Assembly (NCBI GenBank): GCA_019261985.1
Contig: JAFAQY010000114.1
Location: 1 to 64,000, forward strand
Direction of reading: 5' to 3'
Length of the DNA stretch: 64,000 nt
Source of the DNA: Bryobacterales bacterium
GTDB taxonomy: Bacteria; Acidobacteriota; Terriglobia; Bryobacterales; Bryobacteraceae
Both the position numbers and the translations under genes were made by a program. Shown here piece after piece: positions 17,203 through 25,208 of this stretch. The stretch's first letter is position 1. Each line of letters begins with the position of its first letter. Under the pieces are notes generated by a model that was not told the DNA's origin, searched no databases, and was given only the letters and a program-made list of their open reading frames with translations.

Positions 17203-18280
17203 ACGCGAGCGCTTCGATCGCATCCTGCCGCGCGGCTTTCATGCCCGGGTATGCGGCTCCGATCAGCGATCCGGCGAGGCCGATCAACCCTGCCCAAGGC
17301 CACCACTCAAATACGATATTGACGGTCATCGTGGGCGCAAAGCGGCTCATCAGCCACCGCGTGCCGTAGGTCATTAATATCCCTGCGATCGTGCCGGCAA
17401 TTCCCAAAAGCGTAGTTTCTCGCAGCAGGATTCCGAGAATATAGCCGGGCGAAGCGCCCAGTGCTTTCAAAATGCCGATCTCGCGCGTGCGCTCCAGCAC
17501 CGCCGTGTACATCGATAGAAACACCATCAAGGACCCGACCACCACCCCGATACCGATCACCACCGCCGTGAACTGGGGCAATAGCGGCGTGTTGTTCACC
17601 GAATACAGCGATGCAAGATCCTCCATTTTGTAGACCTTGTATGTGTCGAGCTTTTGTTTCAACGCATCCGAAATCGCGTCGATATTCGCCGGATTATCGG
17701 CTTTTAAATAAATCGTGCTAATTCTTCCCGCCGGCGGATATATTTCTTGAAGCGTCTTTAAATCCGCGAAGATCCGCGACAACTTGCCGGAAGCGACCAC
17801 CCCCGCAACATGCCACTTCCTTCCGATGTCGAGTGTGTCCCCCGCATGCAGGTGCTTCGATCGTGCCTCTACGTCGTCGATAAGGACATCGTCCGGATTC
17901 TTGAACGGGCCGCCTTCCAGATATTCAAAACCGCCGCTGATGGCGTTGAACTCGTCGAGATTGATTCCGGTGATGAATTCAAAGGCGGTGAGAGGCTGAA
18001 CCAAAGTTCCCGTCGCCAGCGCAACGTGTGGAACGGACCGTACTACGCGAACCACCCCTTCCGCCATCGTCCCGGAGTTTCCCAACAGATTGCTGTCCGG
18101 CGGCCGGACAAAAATATCGCCGCCGCTGCCGCGCGAGCGATCCGCGACATCCTGGAGCATGCCATGGCTGAGCCCCACCAAAGTGAGGATCATCGTGACC
18201 TGAATTCCAATGACAATTGCGCTGAGAACCGTGCGCACCGGCCGGTGCTTGAGGTTTTCAAAGACCAGGCGATATATCAA
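17195..18280 (-). CDS. FtsX/MacB-family ABC permease
   Basis: This 361-residue protein has one N-terminal membrane helix (VLSAIVIGIQVTMILTLVGL), a periplasmic domain of about 190 residues and three C-terminal helices, the FtsX/LolC/MacB layout. TREIGILKALGASPGYIL is the characteristic coupling-loop segment of FtsX domains. With the ATPase at 16537 it forms a two-gene unit. Its start is only four bases from the end of rsmE. It may serve in lipoprotein, peptide or antimicrobial export. The cargo is not evident. Confidence 0.88.
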   Translation of the reverse strand: MIYRLVFENLKHRPVRTVLSAIVIGIQVTMILTLVGLSHGMLQDVADRSRGSGGDIFVRPPDSNLLGNSGTMAEGVVRVVRSVPHVALATGTLVQPLTAFEFITGINLDEFNAISGGFEYLEGGPFKNPDDVLIDDVEARSKHLHAGDTLDIGRKWHVAGVVASGKLSRIFADLKTLQEIYPPAGRISTIYLKADNPANIDAISDALKQKLDTYKVYKMEDLASLYSVNNTPLLPQFTAVVIGIGVVVGSLMVFLSMYTAVLERTREIGILKALGASPGYILGILLRETTLLGIAGTIAGILMTYGTRWLMSRFAPTMTVNIVFEWWPWAGLIGLAGSLIGAAYPGMKAARQDAIEALAYD

Positions 18281-18283
18281 ATG

Positions 18284-19006
18284 TCAGTTTAACAGCCAGG
18301 CCTGCGAGATCACTCCCAGGGCCGTCAAAGCCGCCGTTTCAGCCCGTAAAATCAAGGGTCCCAGCGTAACTCGACTCCAGCCCGCCGCAATAAACGCGCT
18401 CCGCTCTTCCTCCGTCCATCCACCCTCGGGCCCCGTCAAGAGCGCAATCGAATCCTCGCGTTTCCGCTCCGTCGGCAACGCCGAAAGCAGCGGCACGCCC
18501 CCCGGCTCCTCGTCAAGAACATATCGATAACTCGCTGCTTGCGAAAGCGCTGCGTGAAACCGAACCGGCTCTTGAATCTCGGGCAGATGCGCCCTGCGCG
18601 ATTGCTGGCTCGCCTCCAACCCGATCCGCCGCCAGCGATCCAGCCGTTTCTCGGCGGCCCGAGCCAATCCGCGCTCGCTCCGCGCGCTTTCCACCGGCAC
18701 GATCTCCGCAACGCCTAATTCCGTCGCCTTCTCGATGATCCACTCGAAATGATCGAATTTAATCAGCGACGCGCAAAGAATCACGCGCGGCGCGGCGGCC
18801 GGCGGTGGCAGCTTTTCCAGTGTGCGGAAGACGACCTGTTCCTTGCGCGCAGTCTCCACCTCAGCCAAAAATACATTCGAATTGTCCGAGATTTCGTAGC
18901 GCTGCCCGGCCTCCACGCGCAATACGCGCGTCAGGTGGCGCGCCTCCGCTCCGCTGATTTGCGCGTGCCCGTTCCGCACCTGTTCGACGAAAAACCGTCT
19001 CCGCAT
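18284..19006 (-). CDS. rsmE: 16S rRNA m3U1498 methyltransferase RsmE
   Basis: This 240-residue enzyme methylates N3 of U1498 in 16S rRNA using SAM. It begins MRRRFFVEQVRNGHAQISGA, the PUA-like N-terminal domain. The C-terminal SPOUT fold has FDHFEWIIEKATELGVAEIV and the knot segment LLTGPEGGWTEEERSAF (SAM-binding GPEGG), ending in ILRAETAALTAL. Length and motifs match the family. The ATG at 19006 fits family starts better than the GTG nine bases upstream. It is divergent from ruvA, with 31 bases between the starts, and probably leads the minus-strand run into the permease genes. Confidence 0.95.
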   Translation of the reverse strand: MRRRFFVEQVRNGHAQISGAEARHLTRVLRVEAGQRYEISDNSNVFLAEVETARKEQVVFRTLEKLPPPAAAPRVILCASLIKFDHFEWIIEKATELGVAEIVPVESARSERGLARAAEKRLDRWRRIGLEASQQSRRAHLPEIQEPVRFHAALSQAASYRYVLDEEPGGVPLLSALPTERKREDSIALLTGPEGGWTEEERSAFIAAGWSRVTLGPLILRAETAALTALGVISQAWLLN

Positions 19007-19037
19007 TGCCCTCACGAACCCCTGTATCCTTTTTTCA

Positions 19038-19637
19038 ATGATCGCCTATCTGCGCGGCGCGCTTCTTGAAAAACACCCCAATTCAGTGATCGTTGAGGCC
19101 AATGGAGTGGGTTATGAAGTCACGATTCCGGTATCGGCATATTCATCCCTGCCGGACCGGGGGGCCGAAGTGCGGCTGCACATACATACTCATGTTCGCG
19201 AGGACGCGCTTGCGTTGTTCGGTTTTGTTTCGCAAAGCGACAAGGCGCTGTTCGAAAAGCTCATCACGGTAAGCGGCATCGGTCCGAAGCTCGCCGTCAC
19301 GGCCTTGAGCGGCCTCGCCGCGCCCGATCTTACCGCGGCGATTCGTTCGGGAGCGATCGAGCAGCTCGTCCGTATTCCAGGCGTTGGCAAAAAGACCGCC
19401 GAGCGCATGGTCCTGGAACTGCGGGACAAGCTGGACCTTGCAGGCCTGCCCCCCCGTCCCGATGCAGCTCCCGCTAAGCCGTCCTTTGAGCCGGTGGAAG
19501 AGGATGTCATCTCCGCGTTAATGAACTTCGGCGCCGCGCGCTCCGCGGCCGAAGCTGCCGCCACAAAGGCAAAATCAGCCGCCGAGCCCAACGACTTCGA
19601 CGCCCTCTTCCGCCGCGCGCTGAAATTGGTTAGGTAG
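19038..19637 (+). CDS. ruvA: Holliday junction DNA helicase subunit RuvA
   Basis: This 199-residue protein is the DNA-binding subunit of the RuvAB branch-migration complex. The N-terminal OB fold starts MIAYLRGALLEKHPNSVIVE. It is followed by the two helix-hairpin-helix motifs (LITVSGIGPKLAVTALSGL and IPGVGKKTAERMVLELRDK). A flexible linker leads to the C-terminal RuvB-binding three-helix domain (EEDVISALMNFGAARSAAE). Length and order are normal. ruvB and ruvC are not in the window. Confidence 0.96.
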   Translation: MIAYLRGALLEKHPNSVIVEANGVGYEVTIPVSAYSSLPDRGAEVRLHIHTHVREDALALFGFVSQSDKALFEKLITVSGIGPKLAVTALSGLAAPDLTAAIRSGAIEQLVRIPGVGKKTAERMVLELRDKLDLAGLPPRPDAAPAKPSFEPVEEDVISALMNFGAARSAAEAAATKAKSAAEPNDFDALFRRALKLVR

Positions 19638-19676
19638 GGCCGGATGCTATCCGGCGCGCGGTTGCCAACCGCGCCG
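19634..19676. repeat. Short palindromic repeat after ruvA
   Basis: Two back-to-back palindromes, ggccggatgctatccggc and gcgcggttgccaaccgcgc, begin at the ruvA stop codon. They are a short member of the intergenic family and could terminate ruvA transcription. Confidence 0.7.
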
Positions 19677-19772
19677 TTCGCGGCTGGCAGAACCTCCTAC
19701 TAACCAGCAGTCCAGAGGGTTTCACAAGGGCTCTTGTGCACGGGAGTATACTCGGGGCAGAGGTTTGTCATT

Positions 19773-20891
19773 ATGCGGAATGCCAGGTTCGTTCTGCTTC
19801 CCGTGCTCGCTGTGGCGGGATGGCTTCCGGTTTCCGGACAGGCGGTGGTCTCCACCCACTCCGGTTTGGTGTACTTTTTCGAGGGCTCCGTCTTCATCGC
19901 CGATCAGCCGTTAGAGCAGAAGTTCGGCAAATTCCCTGAGATCGGAGAAGGCCGCGAGCTTCGTACCCAACACGGCCGCGCCGAAATTCTGCTTACGCCC
20001 GGCGTATTTTTGCGCATCGGAGAGAACAGTTCCATGCGCATGATGTCCAGTAAGCTTGTGGATACTCAGGTCGAGCTTCTAAGTGGTTCCGCGATCCTCG
20101 AAGCCAACGAAGCGCGGGCGGACAACACCGTCACCCTGTCGCATAAGAACTGGCAAGTGCGCCTTCCACAGAACGGCGTTTACCGAATCGATTCCGATCC
20201 TGCTCAGTTACAGGTTTACAAAGGCAAGGTCGAGGTTTCCTCGAATGACAACACGGCGTTGGTTGCGGTGAAGGAAGGCGAAACCCTTCCGTTCGCCGAA
20301 GTGCTGCTTCCCGAAAAAACGGTCGCCGCCGCGAATGACCCCTTCAAAAACTGGGCCATGAGCCGGAGCCAGACCATCGTAGCCGATAACAACACCGCGG
20401 CAAACATAGTCGACGATCCAAGCAAGCTGGATAACGGCTCGCTCGACGGGATCGGCCTTGACCCCACGATCGCCGGCTCAGGCCTTACATATTTCCCGCC
20501 GCCCGGTATTTCGCCGTTGGGCCTCTCAAGCCCGTACGGCATTAGCTTTTGGAGCCCCTACCAAGCCACGCTAAGCTCCGTTTATTTCTCGCCGTACATG
20601 TACGGCGTGCTATATCCCGGCTGGCCAAACCCGGGGCGCTACTTCTCGGGGACAACTGTAATCCGAGGTGGAATTCCTTCGCGGGCTGGTTCCGGTTTCT
20701 ATTCCGGCGGCATCATCGTGCCGCGCAGCTCGACACCGTACATCCCACCTGTCCGCAGCACGCCGATAGGAGTAGGAGGCTCACGGGTCGGAGTACCCCC
20801 ACCGGCCGTGCGGGGCGTCTCTCCTGCCCCGGCGCCGCATGTGGGTATCACTCCGCATGCCGGAGGCGCGCACGCCGCCGGCCATCGCTAG
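19773..20891 (+). CDS. Secreted FecR-domain-like protein with glycine/proline-rich tail
   Basis: The protein has 372 residues from the ATG at 19773, which gives a signal peptide ending VSGQA. Residues 40-180 show the FecR-type beta fold often found in exported acidobacterial proteins: EGSVFIADQPLEQKFGKFPE, GRAEILLTPGVFLRIGENSS, LSGSAILEANEA and LQVYKGKVEV. The last 110 residues are low-complexity, rich in G, S, P, Y and V, and end GGAHAAGHR. No sigma or anti-sigma genes are adjacent, so a classical iron-signalling role is unlikely. A structural or cell-surface role is possible. Confidence 0.75.
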   Translation: MRNARFVLLPVLAVAGWLPVSGQAVVSTHSGLVYFFEGSVFIADQPLEQKFGKFPEIGEGRELRTQHGRAEILLTPGVFLRIGENSSMRMMSSKLVDTQVELLSGSAILEANEARADNTVTLSHKNWQVRLPQNGVYRIDSDPAQLQVYKGKVEVSSNDNTALVAVKEGETLPFAEVLLPEKTVAAANDPFKNWAMSRSQTIVADNNTAANIVDDPSKLDNGSLDGIGLDPTIAGSGLTYFPPPGISPLGLSSPYGISFWSPYQATLSSVYFSPYMYGVLYPGWPNPGRYFSGTTVIRGGIPSRAGSGFYSGGIIVPRSSTPYIPPVRSTPIGVGGSRVGVPPPAVRGVSPAPAPHVGITPHAGGAHAAGHR

Positions 20892-20931
20892 TGGGGCAGG
20901 TTGCTAACCTGCAGCGGGCTTTAGCCCGCCT
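20890..20931. repeat. Short palindromic repeat
   Basis: gtggggcaggttgctaacct followed by cgggctttagcccgcc lies between the convergent FecR-like and VWA genes. It is probably a bidirectional terminator made from the repeat family. Confidence 0.75.
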
Positions 20932-20952
20932 GAGCGGTTAACCACAAGACCG

Positions 20953-21876
20953 TTATTCGCCAGGCGCGTAATAGCCCAGTCTCCACCGGACCTTTAGATC
21001 CGGTATACCGGCGGGCTTGTTCACCTTCACTTCAACTTTGCGGTAATTGCCGTTTCTCTGCTGGTTTTTCGGCGTGTACGCCAGTACGTATTGATTGCGC
21101 AGCTCGATCCCGATTCTTGCGGCGACGCTCGGCAAATCGTAAGGATCCGACGCGCTGAAAGCGCGCCCGCCGGTTTGTTCCGCGAGTTCGGAGAGCAGCC
21201 GCGGCCCCGAAACTTCTTCCTTGCTCAAACCCAAGAAAATCGTCGGCTCGAAAACACCCATTGCATAGATTTGTACGTCCGCCTCGCGAACCAGCGACTG
21301 AATTTCCGCGGCGGAATAGCGGCTGTTATTGTCGCCGCCATCGGAGACCATCAGGATGGCCTTGCGCGGATTTTTCGCTTTCTTCATTTCACGCAGCGCC
21401 ATTTCGGCGGCGTCCAGCATCGCGGTAAGGCCGCCCGGCTGCACCGAGAGGAGCTTATTCTGAATCTCTTCCGGCTTGCTCGTAAATCCGCTCACGATTT
21501 CGGCTTTATCGCTGAACTGGACCAGGAACGCCTCGTCCTGCGGATTCATCGTTTTCAAAAACTGAGTCACCGCCTGGCGCGATGTCCGCATCTTGTCCAT
21601 CATGCTGCCGCTCGCGTCGAAAACCAGGCCGATCGAAAGCGGCGCATCCTCGCCGGAAAAATGCGTAATCGTCTGCTCCACGCCGTCTTCGAACAGATGA
21701 AAATCGTTTTGCTGAAGCCCGAGGACGAAGCGGTTGGCGGGATCGGTAACCGTTGCCGGGATTAAAACCAGCGTAGTCCCGCCGGTAAAGCGGGCAGTAG
21801 GCTGGTCATTGTCCTGACCCGCGGCCGGAAACATCAGCGCCGCTGCTACGAAAACCAAAGAGCGCAAAGGCGGCAC
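20953..21876 (-). CDS. VWFA-related acidobacterial exported protein
   Basis: This 307-residue protein has an N-terminal signal peptide and a von Willebrand factor A domain with the metal-binding MIDAS start FDASGSMMDKM (about residue 88), the threonine segment QPGGLTAMLDA and the aspartate segment ILMVSDGGDNNSR. The segment before the domain (VLIPATVTDPANRFVLGLQQ, FHLFEDGVEQTI) matches the VWFA-related acidobacterial family (TIGR03436 type). These are common exported proteins of unknown role, thought to mediate metal-dependent protein contacts. It is transcribed alone. Confidence 0.88.
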   Translation of the reverse strand: MPPLRSLVFVAAALMFPAAGQDNDQPTARFTGGTTLVLIPATVTDPANRFVLGLQQNDFHLFEDGVEQTITHFSGEDAPLSIGLVFDASGSMMDKMRTSRQAVTQFLKTMNPQDEAFLVQFSDKAEIVSGFTSKPEEIQNKLLSVQPGGLTAMLDAAEMALREMKKAKNPRKAILMVSDGGDNNSRYSAAEIQSLVREADVQIYAMGVFEPTIFLGLSKEEVSGPRLLSELAEQTGGRAFSASDPYDLPSVAARIGIELRNQYVLAYTPKNQQRNGNYRKVEVKVNKPAGIPDLKVRWRLGYYAPGE

Positions 21877-21910
21877 AACTGAACTCCTGTCTGCGAGTGT
21901 ACCAGTTGCC

Positions 21911-22019
21911 TGTGGGACAGGATGCCATCCTGCGCGCGATTGCTAATCGCGCTGGTCCGCTTTTGTAACACCCGATCAGGCGGGTTGGCACCCGCCGCAG
22001 GTTGGCAACCTGCCCCACA
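21911..22019. repeat. Palindromic intergenic mosaic repeat
   Basis: This is a full-length member: tgtgggacaggatgccatcc, gcgcgattgctaatcgcg, a spacer, ggcgggttggcacccgcc and gcaggttggcaacctgcccc. It lies between the divergent VWA and padR genes, upstream of both. Confidence 0.8.
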
Positions 22020-22043
22020 AATATCAGCCGCCCCCTTGTCATT

Positions 22044-22086
22044 CTAGGAGAGCCGTGATACCATTCTCCTAGTCGATCTAGGAGAA
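22044..22086 (+). promoter_or_regulatory. Probable PadR operator: three CTAGGAG boxes
   Basis: CTAGGAGA (22044-22051) and TCTCCTAG (22065-22072) form an inverted pair. A third direct copy, CTAGGAGAA (22078-22086), overlaps the ribosome binding site of the padR gene at 22091. Binding here would let the regulator repress itself and the downstream permease. The assignment is from position and symmetry only. Confidence 0.6.
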
Positions 22087-22090
22087 CCCG

Positions 22091-22426
22091 ATGCCAACCC
22101 CTTCCGTTGACGTCTTGCAAGGCACGCTAGACATGCTGATCCTAAAAGCCGTGTCCCTAGGACCGTTGCACGGCTACGGAATCCTATTGCGTATTCAGCA
22201 AATTTCCAAAGACGCCCTTCAGATTCCCCAGGGTTCGCTGTACCCCGCCTTATACCGGCTCGAGCACGGCGGTTTTATCGAATCCGAATGGGGCGAGAGT
22301 GAAAATAAGCGCCGCTCCAAGTATTACCGGCTCACCGCCTCCGGGCGCAAGCGGTTGAAGGAAGAAACTGCATCCTGGGGCCGGCTAACCGAGGCAATCG
22401 GTAGTGTCCTGAACGCGGAGGCTTAA
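22091..22426 (+). CDS. PadR-family transcriptional regulator (acidobacterial type)
   Basis: This 111-residue winged-helix regulator starts MPTPSVDVLQGTLDMLILKA, with the PadR segments GPLHGYGILLRIQ, QGSLYPALYRLEHGGFIESE and KYYRLTASGRKRL. It matches the short acidobacterial PadR subgroup (TIGR03433 type) that is usually encoded just before an ADOP permease, as here, with three bases to the next gene. PadR proteins are ligand-responsive repressors. Together with the CTAGGAG boxes upstream, this suggests an autoregulated padR-permease unit. Confidence 0.93.
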   Translation: MPTPSVDVLQGTLDMLILKAVSLGPLHGYGILLRIQQISKDALQIPQGSLYPALYRLEHGGFIESEWGESENKRRSKYYRLTASGRKRLKEETASWGRLTEAIGSVLNAEA

Positions 22427-22429
22427 TCT

Positions 22430-25087
22430 ATGCGCCGGAAACGCGCCCGCTTTGAAGCCGATATGGATGCCGAGCTGCGCGATCATCTTGCAGCTCGCGC
22501 GCAGGATCTTATCTCCCGGGGCATCCCGCCCGCGGAAGCTGAACTCCAAGCCCGCCGCGAATTCGGCGCCATCGAATCCATCAAAGACGATTGCCGCCAA
22601 GCCAAGGGATTCGCGGGGCTCGACGCTCTCGCGCGCGACTTCCGATTCGCCGTCCGCGTGCTGCGCAAAAGCCCGGCGTATACAATCACGGCCATCGCGA
22701 CACTCGCCTTGTGCATAGGCGCCAACACAGCCATTTTCAGCATCGTGGACTCTGTTCTGTTCCGTCCCTTGCCATACCCCGAACCTGATCGCCTCGCTTG
22801 GGTTTCCGAGCTTCAGCACACCCCGGACGGCGACTACGAAGAGACTGCGCAAAACGGCCGCCGCTGGGAGTTCCTCCGGGACAACGTCCGCACGATGGAT
22901 ATCGCGGTCTACGCCTCCGGTTCACAAGGAGTGAATCTGGCCCCGCCGGGAATGGGCGCGCAGTATGTAAAGCAGCAGCGGGTCTCCGCGGGATTCTTTC
23001 GAGTCCTCGGTGTCGCTCCCTTGATCGGCCGCGAAATTCAGCCCGTAGAGGACGTCGCCGGCGGCCCCGCGGTGGCGGTTCTCAGCCATTCGCTCTGGCG
23101 GCGGGCGTTCGCCTCGGACCGCGCCATTGTCGGCCGCAAAATTCTTCTTCGCGGCGAGCCTTACACGGTCATCGGCATCATGCCTTCAGACTTCAGATCG
23201 GTTCCGCCAGCTGAGCTTTGGACTCCCTTGCGCCCTTCCACCACGGGCGAAGGTGGCGGAGCGAACTACTCCGTAATCGCGCGATTGAAGCCCGGTTTCC
23301 GCCGGCAAGATGGGCAAGCGGAACTCGCCGCGCTCAGCGGCCCGCTGTTCTCGCGTCTGCATCTGCGGCCCGGCATTATTCTGCGGATGCATCTGGTTTC
23401 GGTGCAGCGCGGCCTCTCTAATGACTTGCGGACTCCGCTTCTTCTACTGTGGTTCGCCGTAGGCTTGGTTCTCCTGATCGGCTGCGTGAACGTGGCCTCG
23501 CTTGCACTGGCCCGCTCGGGGACGCGCCGCCATGAAATCGCAACGCGGATCGCGCTAGGCAGCGGCCGCGGCGCCATCTTGCGGCAGTTGCTCTCCGAGA
23601 GCTTGCTTATGGCCATCGCGGGCGCCACGGCCGGTCTCGCCATAGGCTATGCTGCGCTGGCCGCGCTTAAAGGACTCCTCTATTCGCTCGATGCCGGCTT
23701 TCCCGATACCAGTTTGCTCAACCAGCCGCTTTTTATGGACGCACGCCTCCTGCTGGTTACCGCCGCTACCGCTCTGCTAACTGCGCTCGTTTTCGGACTT
23801 TACCCCGGAGTCGAAGCCACGCGCGTGGATGTTCGAAACGCGCTGGCATCTTGGGGCCGAACGGCAACCAGGCGCCAGGGCTGGGTTCGGCGAAGCCTGG
23901 TGGTCTGCGAGGTGGCGCTTGGAATGGTTCTGCTGGTGAGCGCAGGCGTTGTGGTGAGAACGTTGGCGCTGTTAGCGGGATTGACGCCGGGATTCGATGC
24001 CGGCAACGTCCTCACCGCCCGTCTTTCCTTACAAGACGCGCGCTACACCACTGCCGCTCAAGTGAATCGCCTGTTCGACGATTCGCTGAGCCGCATTCGC
24101 GATTATCCGGGCGTTGAGGCGGCCGGCATTGGGCTCACTCTGCCGTATGAGAGAGCCCTAAACGAAGGCGCGCGCGTGTTGGATGGCTCTCATCCCATGC
24201 AGAACGCGCAAACCACGAACGTCACCTATGTGACGCCCGGATATTTCGAAACCCTGCGCATCACGCTCCAGCGCGGGCGCCTGTTCGATCAACGCGACAG
24301 TTCCACTGCCGCGCCTGTGGCGATCGTGAACGACGCATATGTCCATCGTTATATCCGCGATTCCGGGCCTGTAGGCATGCACGTCGCCTTCGGGGATGGG
24401 AAGCCGGTCGAGATCGTCGGCGTTGTTGCCGATGTTCAGGAAAAACGTGCCGGTTGGGGTGACTTCGGTCCGATAGGACCAATTCCCGACATCTATGTTC
24501 CCGCGGCGCAGTTCAGCGATGCTGGGTTCCGGATGGTGCACACATGGTTCACGCCGAAGTGGGTTGTACGTGCCTCCGCGCCCCGCGCCGCAATGGAAGC
24601 CGCGATGCAGCAATCGGTAGCCTCCGTCGATCCGCAACTGCCCTTCGCCGAATTCCGCACCATGGACGAAGTCCGTTCCGCCGCATTCGGAATGCAGCGG
24701 CTGCAAACCACTTTGCTGAGCTCCCTTGCGGGCCTCGCGCTGCTCCTTTCCGCTGTGGGAATTTACGGCATCATCGCCCACTCCGTTATCGAGCGGACCC
24801 GCGAATTCGGCATACGCATCGCGCTGGGATCTTCGCATGCCAAAGCGATTTCCGCTGCTGCGCGACCCGGAATCGCGCTCGCGGCCATCGGCGTCGCCGC
24901 CGGTCTTCTTCTCTCGTTTTGGGCCAGAAAACTGATAAGTACTCTAATCTGGGGTGTCCGGCCGGACGACGCCATTACGCTTGCGGGCGTCAGCGCCATT
25001 CTTCTGGCCGCTGCCGTTGCCGCGGCTCTGATTCCATCGCTACGTATCGCGCGTATTGACCCGGCGATGACCCTGCGCGAAGAGTGA
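22430..25087 (+). CDS. ADOP-family (MacB-like) ABC permease
   Basis: This 885-residue protein has an N-terminal soluble helical region of about 70 residues (RFEADMDAELRDHLAARAQD, then QARREFGAIESIKDDC). It is followed by two FtsX/MacB modules, each a membrane helix, a periplasmic domain and three helices. The first starts SPAYTITAIATLALCIGANT. The signature segments TRRHEIATRIALGSGRG and RTREFGIRIALGSS mark the coupling loops of each half. This is the acidobacterial duplicated orphan permease (ADOP, TIGR03434 type), so called because no ATPase is encoded beside it. Function is unknown. It is controlled with the PadR regulator three bases upstream. Confidence 0.93.
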   Translation: MRRKRARFEADMDAELRDHLAARAQDLISRGIPPAEAELQARREFGAIESIKDDCRQAKGFAGLDALARDFRFAVRVLRKSPAYTITAIATLALCIGANTAIFSIVDSVLFRPLPYPEPDRLAWVSELQHTPDGDYEETAQNGRRWEFLRDNVRTMDIAVYASGSQGVNLAPPGMGAQYVKQQRVSAGFFRVLGVAPLIGREIQPVEDVAGGPAVAVLSHSLWRRAFASDRAIVGRKILLRGEPYTVIGIMPSDFRSVPPAELWTPLRPSTTGEGGGANYSVIARLKPGFRRQDGQAELAALSGPLFSRLHLRPGIILRMHLVSVQRGLSNDLRTPLLLLWFAVGLVLLIGCVNVASLALARSGTRRHEIATRIALGSGRGAILRQLLSESLLMAIAGATAGLAIGYAALAALKGLLYSLDAGFPDTSLLNQPLFMDARLLLVTAATALLTALVFGLYPGVEATRVDVRNALASWGRTATRRQGWVRRSLVVCEVALGMVLLVSAGVVVRTLALLAGLTPGFDAGNVLTARLSLQDARYTTAAQVNRLFDDSLSRIRDYPGVEAAGIGLTLPYERALNEGARVLDGSHPMQNAQTTNVTYVTPGYFETLRITLQRGRLFDQRDSSTAAPVAIVNDAYVHRYIRDSGPVGMHVAFGDGKPVEIVGVVADVQEKRAGWGDFGPIGPIPDIYVPAAQFSDAGFRMVHTWFTPKWVVRASAPRAAMEAAMQQSVASVDPQLPFAEFRTMDEVRSAAFGMQRLQTTLLSSLAGLALLLSAVGIYGIIAHSVIERTREFGIRIALGSSHAKAISAAARPGIALAAIGVAAGLLLSFWARKLISTLIWGVRPDDAITLAGVSAILLAAAVAAALIPSLRIARIDPAMTLREE

Positions 25088-25089
25088 AA

Positions 25090-25144
25090 GTGGGGCGGGC
25101 TTCAGCCCGCCATGCACGCGGGTTTAATTAAAGCCCGCTCCACC
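25090..25144. repeat. Short palindromic repeat
   Basis: gtggggcgggcttcagcccg and gcgggtttaattaaagcccg follow the ADOP stop codon and lie between convergent genes. They are likely to terminate transcription. Confidence 0.65.
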
Positions 25145-25208
25145 TGATTTGCGAGTCAATCATGCGCACGGACCGATCGGGCGAAGCCGCCGCCGTCAGC
25201 GGCCGGAG

